A stretch of DNA of 33,485 nt from NCBI GenBank assembly GCA_005885515.1, contig VAWK01000007.1, positions 1 through 33,485 of the forward strand. Direction: 5' to 3'. Source of the DNA: Actinomycetota bacterium (GTDB taxonomy: Bacteria; Actinomycetota; Thermoleophilia; Solirubrobacterales; Solirubrobacteraceae). The notes beneath the pieces are model-generated. The model did not search any database and was not told the DNA's origin. It saw only the letters and a list, made by a program, of their open reading frames with translations. The position numbers were made by a program, and so were the translations under genes. Below, one piece after another: positions 19,232-25,608 of the stretch (position 1 is the stretch's first letter; the number at the start of each line of letters is the position of its first letter).

Positions 19232-19645
19232 CTACTCCTTCGGTCCCACGGCTTTCAGGGCTTCGGAGCGAGTCCAGTACTCACGGCCTCGCACGATCTT
19301 GCCGTCGCGGATCGTCCACACGATTGCAAACCGAAGCTCGGTCGGCACGCTGCTGGCCCGCGCGGTTCCGGCTATGTGTGATACGGCGATTACGCGACCA
19401 GGACCCGCGTCTGTGATGTCCTCAAAGGAAATCGTGAGGTCGGGGAACATCTCGTACCAATCGGCGACGTAGGCACGCATCGCGTCACGACCGATGATCG
19501 GGCCGTGATCGTCCGGGGCAACCTCGACCGCACGGTGGTCGATGTCCTCGGCCCACACGTTCTCGTACCAGAAGTCGAGCGGGTCCTCAGCGATCGCCAG
19601 TTGCTCGGCCCACGTCTGGAAAAGCTGCACATCGGCCTCGCTCAT
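19232..19645 (-). CDS. SnoaL-like / NTF2-fold protein (array copy 1)
   Basis: This is a 137-residue NTF2-like (SnoaL-type) alpha+beta barrel protein, a fold used by cyclases, isomerases and many uncharacterised ligand-binding proteins. An N-terminal helix pair (MSEADVQLFQTWAEQLAIAE) leads to a cone of strands. Typical pieces are GRDAMRAYVADWYEMFPDLT, VIAVSHIAGTA and the closing IRDGKIVRGREYWTRSEAL. The start at 19645 is chosen because MSE begins the family's first helix; the frame stays open upstream into a stub of another copy. Catalytic residues are not identifiable. It lies last among the intact members of a minus-strand array of related genes. Confidence 0.8.
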   Translation of the reverse strand: MSEADVQLFQTWAEQLAIAEDPLDFWYENVWAEDIDHRAVEVAPDDHGPIIGRDAMRAYVADWYEMFPDLTISFEDITDAGPGRVIAVSHIAGTARASSVPTELRFAIVWTIRDGKIVRGREYWTRSEALKAVGPKE

Positions 19646-19655
19646 GTCGATCAAC

Positions 19656-19720
19656 CTACCCCACCAACGTTGTGGCGTCGATTGCTCGCTTGACCACCTC
19701 ACGTTCTTCACCTGCGACAT
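19656..19720 (-). pseudogene. SnoaL-like N-terminal stub (MSQ...NV/EVVKRAIDA)
   Basis: An ATG at 19720 begins MSQVKNV, and the neighbouring frame continues EVVKRAIDA. Together these reproduce the family's N-terminal helix with a one-base shift. The frame closes with a stop right after. The junction before it reads TAT-gcg-ATGTCGCAGG, like the TAG-gcg-ATG junctions elsewhere in the array. Confidence 0.5.
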
Positions 19721-19844
19721 CGCATAGGCAGTATTCCGCCCGGCCATCGATTCGCGCGATGCGCCCGGACCGCCCGACGGTTTTTACTGGACAGCGAGCC
19801 CAGTGAGCGTAGATCGAGCGCACGAGGTCGAGGTTGGCGGACAT
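19721..19844 (-). pseudogene. SnoaL-like stub (MSANLDLVRSIYAHW)
   Basis: An ATG at 19844, two bases after the stop of the next upstream copy, starts MSANLDLVRSIYAHWA, a textbook SnoaL-like N-terminus. The middle of the domain is missing. A possible trace of the C-terminal strand (GRIARIDGRAEY) follows in the same frame. I read this as an internal deletion. Confidence 0.5.
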
Positions 19845-19846
19845 GC

Positions 19847-20245
19847 CTAGTCCGCCAGCCCTGCGGCTTCGAGGGCCGCGCGACGTTCACGGAAGTCCTC
19901 CCACCTGCTCAGCTTCCCTTCCCGATAGGTCGCGATGCCCGCCACCGGGATGTCCGTCTCAACGCCAGCCCCGCGGCCTCGGATGTGAATGGTGCCAATC
20001 GCGAGGACCCGATCGTCGCCGAGGTCCCGCACATCGTCGTAGCGAGCCTGGAACACCTCGAAGTTCGTGGCGTTGTCGGCAAAGAACTTGCGCAGTCCTT
20101 CGTGTCCGACGAAAGCTCCCTCTATCGCGCTTCTGGCGGCGATGAACACCACATCCTCGGTGCTGCGGCGAACGGCATACTCGACATCGCCACGATTCAG
20201 AGCCGCAGTCGCGCGGTGAAACAGCTCCACGTTCTCATGCGACAT
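19847..20245 (-). CDS. SnoaL-like / NTF2-fold protein (array copy 2)
   Basis: This is a 132-residue NTF2-like protein, complete. MSHENVELFHRATAALNRGD is the N-terminal helix, GHEGLRKFFADN the third helix, and DRVLAIGTIHIRGRGAG with IATYREGKLSRWEDFRERRA the strands. It ends EAAGLAD, the usual tail of actinobacterial members. Function is not predictable from sequence. The ATG at 20245 lies three bases after the stop of the frameshifted copy upstream (TAG-gcg-ATG). It has no ribosome binding site of its own, so translation may depend on coupling. Confidence 0.8.
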   Translation of the reverse strand: MSHENVELFHRATAALNRGDVEYAVRRSTEDVVFIAARSAIEGAFVGHEGLRKFFADNATNFEVFQARYDDVRDLGDDRVLAIGTIHIRGRGAGVETDIPVAGIATYREGKLSRWEDFRERRAALEAAGLAD

Positions 20246-20248
20246 CGC

Positions 20249-20619
20249 CTACCCCGTCAGCCCGGCGGCCCTGAGGGCGTCCGACTGGCTCACGTAGAGC
20301 TTCCAGTGGACGATCAGTCCGTCTTTGAACGTGTAGACGTGGGCGTACTTCCCAAGTGTCACCTCGATACCCGAGGAGCGTCCTCGCATCCGTTGGTCGA
20401 TCAACGCCACTACGCGGTCACCAGCGTCAACCAACTCGTACTCGAATTGAACAGTCCCCCAGGCCGCCAGCCAATCTCGCCGGTACTGCCTGACTGACTC
20501 TCCCCCGTCGTAGACACCGCTGAGGTCTCTGGGTCCAACAGCTCCGGACCGAAGTCACTCTTACCAGCGAGGAAGTTGTCGAAAGCCGCGCGTAACCGCT
20601 CCACGTTCTGCTCAGAAAT
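20249..20619 (-). pseudogene. Frameshifted SnoaL-like gene (array copy 3)
   Basis: A complete SnoaL-like domain can be read only with one frameshift. SEQNVERLRAAFDNFLAGK...LLDPE lies in one frame, then SGVYDGGESVRQYRRDWLAA...VQFEYELVDAGDRVVALID, and on to SDALRAAGLTG, in another. The switch lies at 20521-20535, equivalent to losing one base (or gaining two). The codon where ATG is expected (20619) is ATT. An in-frame GTG five codons later could start only a truncated N-terminal peptide. I call it a pseudogene, barring programmed frameshifting. A TAAAAT box (20642-20637) lies 17 nt upstream. Confidence 0.75.
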
Positions 20620-20636
20620 ACGCGCTCACCTAGCCC

Positions 20637-20642
20637 ATTTTA
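20637..20642 (-). promoter_or_regulatory. -10-like box TAAAAT upstream of SnoaL copy 3
   Basis: TAAAAT matches the -10 consensus at five of six positions and lies next to a 9-bp stem hairpin (20645-20667) on its upstream side. It could drive copy 3 and the copies behind it. Confidence 0.4.
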
Positions 20643-20644
20643 TG

Positions 20645-20667
20645 CGTCGTGGGTGACGCCCACGGCG
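20645..20667. other. Hairpin inside the SnoaL array
   Basis: Bases 20645-20653 pair with 20659-20667 (nine pairs, one G-T) around a 5-nt loop. It lies between copy 4 and copy 3. No T-run follows on either strand, so attenuation, a recombination trace or chance are all possible. Confidence 0.35.
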
Positions 20668-20688
20668 TCATGAACTCTCCTGCGACAT
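20668..20688 (-). pseudogene. Minimal SnoaL N-terminal stub (MSQESS-stop)
   Basis: An ATG three bases after the stop of copy 4 (TAA-gcg-ATGTCGCAGG) starts MSQESS and hits TGA. It keeps the array's stop-start junction but nothing of the domain, consistent with a large deletion. Confidence 0.4.
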
Positions 20689-20691
20689 CGC

Positions 20692-21114
20692 TTAGCCTCG
20701 CTCGGCGGCGAGCCGTTCGGCGGCTGCACGGGTCTCGTCGATCTCGTTGTAGTTCTTCATCCACGCGATCAAGCCGTCCTCACATACCTGGATGGACGCA
20801 AAACGGATTTGAACCTCACCGGTACTTCCCGCCGGACGGCCTGTCTGCAGAGAAACGGCAAGCGTTACCCCGTTGCCGAGGTCACGGATCTCCTCGACAT
20901 CGACCTTGTAGTCCTCATACGATCCTTGCCAGTCTTCGACGAGGCGGCGAATCGCTGCCGCGCCCTCGAATGTGCCGATCCCCGCTTCGGACAGATCCCA
21001 CACCGCGTCGGGACGAAAGAGCCCCATCATCGCGTCGCAGTCTCCTCGGTCGGCCGCTTCATAGAGGCGGCGCGTCAGCTCGACCGGGTCGGCGGACCTG
21101 ACTTCCTGCGACAT
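20692..21114 (-). CDS. SnoaL-like / NTF2-fold protein (array copy 4)
   Basis: This is a 140-residue NTF2-like protein, complete. It starts MSQEVRSADPVELTRRLYEA and continues with DAMMGLFRPDAVWDLSEAG, FEGAAAIRRLVEDWQGSYED, IRDLGNGVTLAVSLQTGRPAG and RFASIQVCEDGLIAWMKNY. The order of helix pair, strand, helix and four strands fits the fold. The tail (RAAAERLAAERG) differs from the EAAGL type of copy 2, so the copies are old paralogues or different subfamilies rather than recent duplicates. The ATG at 21114 lies three bases after the stop of a deleted copy (TAG-acg-ATG). The ligand is unknown. Confidence 0.8.
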   Translation of the reverse strand: MSQEVRSADPVELTRRLYEAADRGDCDAMMGLFRPDAVWDLSEAGIGTFEGAAAIRRLVEDWQGSYEDYKVDVEEIRDLGNGVTLAVSLQTGRPAGSTGEVQIRFASIQVCEDGLIAWMKNYNEIDETRAAAERLAAERG

Positions 21115-21117
21115 CGT

Positions 21118-21202
21118 CTACTCCTTCCCCGCATCCTTGAGTGCCTCCTGCCGCGGAGCACGCCGCGTAGATCGAACGTACGAGGTCCAGATTCTCGGAC
21201 AT
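21118..21202 (-). pseudogene. SnoaL-like gene with internal deletion
   Basis: The ATG at 21202 gives MSENLDLVRSIYAA, the family N-terminus. Within about 40 bases a different frame supplies RQEALKDAGKE-stop, the family C-terminus. About 110 codons between them are missing and the join is out of frame. The stop is followed by acg-ATG of the intact copy 4. An ATACTT-like -10 lies 8 nt before the ATG, so this stub may now act as the leader of the array transcript. Confidence 0.65.
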
Positions 21203-21212
21203 CGCCCGGTAA

Positions 21213-21401
21213 GTATCCGCCTACCGGCTTTGGGAGAAGTGGCTCGCGGAGGAGTCGGAGCGATGGAATGAGGAGGAGACTGGACCGGACACGCCTGACG
21301 GTCCATCCGTCCCGGTGGTGGACTTGGTAAGCCTGGACCGCGTCGCCCCGTGCTCCGGTTGGAGCGCAGTCGGAGTTCCCGAACGATTGGCCGTCCTCTA
21401 A
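21213..21401 (+). pseudogene. 3' fragment of an unidentified gene
   Basis: A 62-codon plus-strand frame opens after a stop and has no usable start near its beginning. It reads AYRLWEKWLAEESERWNEEE, then DTPDGPSVPVVDLVSLDRV, and ends in TAA at 21399-21401, inside the right direct repeat. The composition is protein-like and its third positions are GC-rich. It may be the tail of a gene truncated when the island formed. I do not recognise it and chance is not excluded. Confidence 0.3.
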
Positions 21402-21414
21402 GGTGCGCGCCCAT
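21392..21414. repeat. Right copy of the 23-bp direct repeat, containing the pfkB promoter
   Basis: It matches 18265-18287 with two mismatches. It includes TAAGGT (21399-21404) and the first two bases of the pfkB-type start codon. Confidence 0.65.
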
Positions 21415-22357
21415 GCCGATCACCGTGGTCGGGTCGATCGCATATGACTCCGTCAAGACACCGTTCGGCGAGCGCGAGCGGATGCTCGGCGGGGCCGCCG
21501 TTCATTTCGCCCTGGCTGCCTCCTTCTTCGACGAGGTGCACGTGGTCGGACCGGTGGGCGCCGACTTTGCCGAGCAGGACCTCGAGGCGATGCGCAAGCG
21601 CGGCGTGGACGTCTCCGACGTGGAGCGCGTGGCCGGGGGCAGCACGTTCTTCTGGCGCGGCGAGTACGGCTGGGATCTGAACACGCGCGAGACGCTGGAA
21701 ACCCGGCTCGGCGTGTTCGAGGAGTTCAAGCCCAAGCTGTCGGAGCGCTCGCGTGCGAGCGAGCTGCTGTTCCTGGCGAACATCCAGCCGGACCTGCAGC
21801 GCGAGGTGCGCGCGCAGCTGCCGCACGCCCGCTTCGTCGCGCTCGACTCGATGAACCTCTGGATCGAGATCGCGCGCGACTCGCTGCTGCGCGCGATCGC
21901 CGAGGTCGACTGCGTGGTCCTCAACGACGCCGAGCTGCGCCAGCTGACGGGCAAGCCCAACCTGCTCTCCGCGGCGCGGGAGGTGCTCTCATGGAAGCCG
22001 AGCGAGACGGCGTTGCGCGGGCCGAGCGTGATCGTGGCCAAGCAGGGCGAGTACGGCGCGTCGCTGATCACGCGCGAGCGCTTCTTCGCGCTGCCCGCGT
22101 ACCCGCTCGAGACCGTGATCGATCCCACCGGCGCCGGCGATACGTTCGCCGGCGGCCTCGTGGGCTACATCGCGGCCAACCGCGCCCGCGGGCTCAGCGA
22201 CGAGCTGCTGCGCCGGGCGATGGCTCACGCGACGGTCCTGGCCTCGTTCAACGTCGAGGAGTTCGGTACCGAGCGCGTGCAGCGCCTGGCTCGCGAGGAG
22301 ATCGTCGCGAGGCTGCGCGAGCTGCGCGCGATGACGCATTTCAGCGGCGCCCCCTGA
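21413..22357 (+). CDS. PfkB-family carbohydrate kinase
   Basis: This is a ribokinase-fold sugar or nucleoside kinase of 314 residues. The N-terminus ITVVGSIAYDSVKTP and GGAAVHFALAASFF form the substrate-binding part. The C-terminal signature IDPTGAGDTFAGGLVGY (about residues 235-251) has the catalytic aspartate and anion hole (GAGD). No lid residues specific for ribose, fructose or adenosine can be assigned. The ATG at 21413 is supported by TAAGGT ending 8 nt upstream; this box is part of the repeat bounding the SnoaL island, so the promoter itself was duplicated. A small membrane protein and citrate synthase follow on the same strand. Confidence 0.88.
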   Translation: MPITVVGSIAYDSVKTPFGERERMLGGAAVHFALAASFFDEVHVVGPVGADFAEQDLEAMRKRGVDVSDVERVAGGSTFFWRGEYGWDLNTRETLETRLGVFEEFKPKLSERSRASELLFLANIQPDLQREVRAQLPHARFVALDSMNLWIEIARDSLLRAIAEVDCVVLNDAELRQLTGKPNLLSAAREVLSWKPSETALRGPSVIVAKQGEYGASLITRERFFALPAYPLETVIDPTGAGDTFAGGLVGYIAANRARGLSDELLRRAMAHATVLASFNVEEFGTERVQRLAREEIVARLRELRAMTHFSGAP

Positions 22358-22394
22358 CGGCGGGGTGAGGGTTGTGGGCAGCGGCCGCCGGGTA

Positions 22395-22400
22395 TACGAT
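22395..22400 (+). promoter_or_regulatory. -10 box TACGAT of the small membrane protein / gltA unit
   Basis: TACGAT ends 7 nt before the GTG at 22408. As the downstream citrate synthase starts 4 bp after the small gene, this box may drive both. Confidence 0.5.
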
Positions 22401-22407
22401 CGGCGCA

Positions 22408-22680
22408 GTGGACACATGGACCTTCATCTGGCTGATGGCCTGCCTGAAGATCCCGATCGTGGCGCTGTTCCTGCTGGTGCGCTGGGCGGTGCGCCAGACG
22501 CCCGAGCCAGCCACGGGCGAGGATGGCGGCATCGGGCCGCGGTTGGGCCCGCGCCACCCCCACCATCCGCGTCCCGATCCGCCCCGCCACCCTCGACGCG
22601 GCCCGCACCGCGAGCCCGGGCCAGCCTCGCCGCCGCGCGTCCGCACGCGCGCCCGCCAGCGCCGCCTGACCCACTCCTGA
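22408..22680 (+). CDS. Small single-pass membrane protein (90 aa), unknown
   Basis: I do not recognise it. Residues about 3-27 (DTWTFIWLMACLKIPIVALF and on) form one hydrophobic segment. The rest is a soluble tail very rich in Pro, Arg and His (RHPHHPRPDPP, HPRRGPHREP), probably disordered and basic. The GTG at 22408 is chosen because TACGAT ends 7 nt upstream; the frame is open further upstream but without signals. The stop lies 4 bp before the citrate synthase ATG, so the two are coupled. Why a small membrane protein is tied to citrate synthase is unclear. Confidence 0.6.
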   Translation: MDTWTFIWLMACLKIPIVALFLLVRWAVRQTPEPATGEDGGIGPRLGPRHPHHPRPDPPRHPRRGPHREPGPASPPRVRTRARQRRLTHS

Positions 22681-22684
22681 GGCG

Positions 22685-24043
22685 ATGAGCAGCGCGCCCA
22701 AGACCGAGGTGCGCCCGGCGCCCCGCGACGACGCCGGTTCCGGTGACGGGGCCGCCGCCAAGCAGACGCTGACGGTCACCGACAACCGCACCGGCTCCAG
22801 CTACGAGCTGCCGATCACCGACGGGACCGTGCGCGCGCTGGACCTGCGCCAGATAAAGACCGCAGAGGCGGACTTCGGCCTGATGGCCTACGACCCGGCG
22901 TTCATGAACACGGCGTCGTGCCGCAGCGCGATCACGTACATCGACGGGGACGCCGGCGTGCTGCAGCACAGGGGCTATCCGATCGAGCAGCTGTGCGAGC
23001 ACTCCACCTACCTGGAGGTCGCCTACCTGATCATCAACGGCGAGCTGCCCTCGCGCGCGCAACTCGAGAATTGGGTCCACGAGATCACGGTGCACACATT
23101 CGTGCATGAGAACGTCAAGGACTTCATGCAGGGCTTCCGCTACGACGCCAACCCGATGGGCATGCTCGTGGCCTCGGTGGGCGCGCTGTCGACCTTCTAC
23201 CCGGACGCCAACCAGATCCATGACGAGCAGGTGCGCCAGATCCAGATCATCCGGCTGCTCGCCAAGATGCCAACGCTGGCGGCGTTCGCGTTCCGCCACA
23301 ACATGGGCCAGCCGTACGTGTATCCCGACAACGAGCTCGAGTACGCCGGGAACTTCCTCTCGATGATGTACAAGATGACCGAGCTCAAATACGAGCCCGA
23401 TCCTCGACTGGCGCGTGCGCTGGACGTGCTGTTCATCCTCCACGCCGACCACGAACAGAACGCCTCCACCAGCGCGGTGCGCTCGGTCGGCTCGACCCAG
23501 GTCGACCCCTACACGGCCGTCGCCGCCGGCGTGGCGGCTCTGTACGGACCGCTGCACGGGGGCGCCAACGAGGCGGCGCTGCGCATGCTGGGGCGGATCG
23601 GCAAGGTCGAGAACATCCCCTCCTTCCTCGACGGCGTCAAGGCGGGCAAGGAGCGCTTGATGGGCTTCGGCCATCGCGTGTACAAGAACTACGACCCGCG
23701 CGCGCGCATCATCCGCAAACACCTCGACGCCGTGTTCGAGGTGCGCGGCCGCAGCCCGCTGCTCGACGTGGCCGTCGAGCTCGAGAAGCAGGCGCTCGCG
23801 GACGATTACTTCACGTCGCGCAAGCTGTACCCCAACGTAGACTTCTACTCCGGGCTGATCTATGAGGCGCTGGGCCTGCCGGTGGCGATGTTCCCGGTGA
23901 TGTTCGCGATCGGGCGCACCAGCGGCTGGATCGCGCAGTGGCTTGAGATGGTCGGCGATGCCGAGCAGAAGATCGCGCGGCCGCGCCAGATCTACACCGG
24001 CGATCGCGACCGCGACTACGTGCCGCTGGCGCAGCGCGACTAG
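22685..24043 (+). CDS. gltA: Citrate synthase
   Basis: This enzyme condenses acetyl-CoA with oxaloacetate at the entry of the TCA cycle. The 452-residue length fits the hexameric, Gram-negative-like type, with an N-terminal beta-rich region (TLTVTDNRTGSSYELPITDG) before the catalytic domain. The first active-site histidine is in LHGGANEAAL, the second in GFGHRVYKNYDPRA, and the catalytic aspartate in NVDFYSGLIY. The ATG at 22685 lies 4 bp after the small membrane-protein gene, and CTGAGG precedes it. Acs and pyruvate kinase in this window supply its substrate pathways. The gene converges on the metallopeptidase with a 1-bp gap. Confidence 0.96.
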   Translation: MSSAPKTEVRPAPRDDAGSGDGAAAKQTLTVTDNRTGSSYELPITDGTVRALDLRQIKTAEADFGLMAYDPAFMNTASCRSAITYIDGDAGVLQHRGYPIEQLCEHSTYLEVAYLIINGELPSRAQLENWVHEITVHTFVHENVKDFMQGFRYDANPMGMLVASVGALSTFYPDANQIHDEQVRQIQIIRLLAKMPTLAAFAFRHNMGQPYVYPDNELEYAGNFLSMMYKMTELKYEPDPRLARALDVLFILHADHEQNASTSAVRSVGSTQVDPYTAVAAGVAALYGPLHGGANEAALRMLGRIGKVENIPSFLDGVKAGKERLMGFGHRVYKNYDPRARIIRKHLDAVFEVRGRSPLLDVAVELEKQALADDYFTSRKLYPNVDFYSGLIYEALGLPVAMFPVMFAIGRTSGWIAQWLEMVGDAEQKIARPRQIYTGDRDRDYVPLAQRD

Positions 24044-24044
24044 C

Positions 24045-24731
24045 TCACAGCACGAGCGTGGCGCCGTAGCGGCGCAGCCACTCGCGGTCCTCGCGGTAGC
24101 CGGGCCAGCGCCGCTGCAGCAGCGCCCAGAAGCGCGGCGAGTGGTCGAGCACCTCGAGGTGGCAGACCTCGTGCCAGATCACGTAGTCGAGCACCCGCTC
24201 GGGCGCCAGCAGCAGGCGCCAGTTGAAGCTCATTCGGCCCTCCGGCGAGCACGAAGCCCAGCGGCTGCGCTGGGAGCGGACCTGCAGGTCGCGATACGGG
24301 CGCCCCGTGATCGCCGTGGCGGCGTCCAGCCGCGGGCGCACCTCCGCGCGTGCCGCGCGGCGGTAGAAGCGCTCGATCGCCGGCCGCGCATCGCGGGCGG
24401 GGACGAGCAGGCGCTCGCCCGCGCGGTGCACGCGCGTGCGGCCCGCCTGTGGGACCAGCCGCAGTGGCAGGCCGAGGTAGGGCACGGTGCCGGCGCGCGC
24501 GGCCAGCACCCTTATCACGTCCTGGGCCTCGTCCACGCGGCGCTCGATCCAGGGACGCAGCTCGCGCACGGCCGCCGCCGCCGCCCGCTCGGGGGCGCGC
24601 TCGGGCAGCACCACCTCCACGCCGACAGAGCGCAGCTCGGCCTGTGCGTGGACGTTGACCCGCACCCGCCGCGCGCGCGACGAGCGGCGCACGGTGTACG
24701 GGATCGCATGCGTGGCTTGCCGCGCGGGCAT
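24045..24731 (-). CDS. YgjP-like (DUF45, SprT-related) metal-dependent hydrolase
   Basis: This is a 228-residue cytosolic protein of the YgjP/DUF45 family, zinc metallopeptidase-like proteins often found near DNA-repair or restriction genes. The defining site HEVCHLEVLDHSPRFW (about residues 183-198) has HExxH plus the third histidine. The preceding SQRSRWASCSPEGRMSFNW is the other family signature. The N-terminal half is a Arg/Ala-rich beta domain. Substrate unknown. The ATG at 24731 has TACCCT (24745-24740) ending 8 nt upstream. It is divergent from the LOG gene. Confidence 0.88.
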   Translation of the reverse strand: MPARQATHAIPYTVRRSSRARRVRVNVHAQAELRSVGVEVVLPERAPERAAAAAVRELRPWIERRVDEAQDVIRVLAARAGTVPYLGLPLRLVPQAGRTRVHRAGERLLVPARDARPAIERFYRRAARAEVRPRLDAATAITGRPYRDLQVRSQRSRWASCSPEGRMSFNWRLLLAPERVLDYVIWHEVCHLEVLDHSPRFWALLQRRWPGYREDREWLRRYGATLVL

Positions 24732-24796
24732 GCCCCGTGAGGGTACGCGGCTGTCCGGCGTTCTTCAGGCGCCGGGGCGGCGAGGCTTCGAGGACG

Positions 24797-24802
24797 TACG
24801 CT
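24797..24802 (+). promoter_or_regulatory. -10 box TACGCT of the LOG gene
   Basis: TACGCT ends 8 nt before the GTG at 24811 and decides that start over several open upstream codons. There is no Shine-Dalgarno. Confidence 0.5.
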
Positions 24803-24810
24803 TGGCGCCT

Positions 24811-25590
24811 GTGGGTAGCGGGCGCAAAAAACCCGATGCGGCCGGCCAGACCTTCGATACCGAGCTGCTGGGCTGGCTCGGCGATGAGCCGCCAGCGGAC
24901 CGCGCGGCCGACGTCGAGCGCATTCGCAGCATCGCCGCCGAGCTCGCGATGGGCTTTAACGCACTGGCCGGCATCGGTCCGGCGGTGAGCGTGTTCGGCT
25001 CGGCGCGCACCCCGCGTACCCACCCGTACTACGCGCTAGCGCGAGAGGTCGGGGCCTGCATCGGACGTCGCGGCTACGCGGTGATCACCGGGGGCGGCGG
25101 CGGGCTGATGGAGGCCGCCAACCGGGGCGCGCGCGATGTGGGCGCACTGTCGGTCGGCTGCAACATCGAGCTGCCGCACGAGCAGGAGCTCAACGCCTAC
25201 GTGGACATCGGCCTGCGTTTCCGCCACTTCTTCGCGCGCAAGGTCATGTTCGTCCGCTACGCGAGCGCCTTCGTGATCTGCCCGGGGGGCTACGGCACGC
25301 TGGACGAGCTGCTCGAGGCGCTGACCCTGATCCAGACAGGGACGATCCGCCACTTCCCCGCGATCCTCGTCGGAGAGGGCGAGTGGGAGGGGCTGGTCCG
25401 GTGGCTGGCCGAGCGCGCGGCCGCCGACGGCCGCATCGCTCACGCGGATCTGGAGCTGCTGCAGCTCGTGCGTTCGCCGAGCGAGCTGGGCGAGATCATC
25501 GACGTCGCGCACGGGCACCAGCGCAAGGAGCGCCGCCGGCTGGGCCGAGCTGCCGGCACCCCGCGCGGACCGGCACGCGGCGCGCGCTGA
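24811..25590 (+). CDS. LOG-family protein (cytokinin riboside 5'-monophosphate phosphoribohydrolase-like)
   Basis: The LOG/YgdH family hydrolyses nucleoside 5'-monophosphates to base and ribose phosphate. The 259-residue protein shows SVFGSART (nucleotide-binding strand), ITGGGGGLMEAANRGA, FFARKVMFVRYASAF and the defining PGGYGTLDELLEALTL (PGGxGTxxE), with catalytic Arg and Glu. The N-terminal 50 residues and a very basic C-terminal tail (RKERRRLGRAAGTPRGPARG) extend the core. The larger size suggests a type II-like LOG, possibly acting on AMP rather than true cytokinins. The GTG at 24811 is preferred because of a TACGCT box 8 nt before it. Confidence 0.88.
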   Translation: MGSGRKKPDAAGQTFDTELLGWLGDEPPADRAADVERIRSIAAELAMGFNALAGIGPAVSVFGSARTPRTHPYYALAREVGACIGRRGYAVITGGGGGLMEAANRGARDVGALSVGCNIELPHEQELNAYVDIGLRFRHFFARKVMFVRYASAFVICPGGYGTLDELLEALTLIQTGTIRHFPAILVGEGEWEGLVRWLAERAAADGRIAHADLELLQLVRSPSELGEIIDVAHGHQRKERRRLGRAAGTPRGPARGAR

Positions 25591-25608
25591 CCCTAAGCTC
25601 AGGCTGCG

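Noticed and set aside
19646..19747. Longer form of SnoaL copy 1 starting at 19747 or 19720
   Set aside because: The extra codons are an out-of-frame stub of another copy (MSQVKNV...); MSEADVQ at 19645 matches the family N-terminus.
22424..23722. 432-codon minus-strand frame opposite citrate synthase
   Set aside because: Shadow of gltA; repetitive Val/His/Arg composition.
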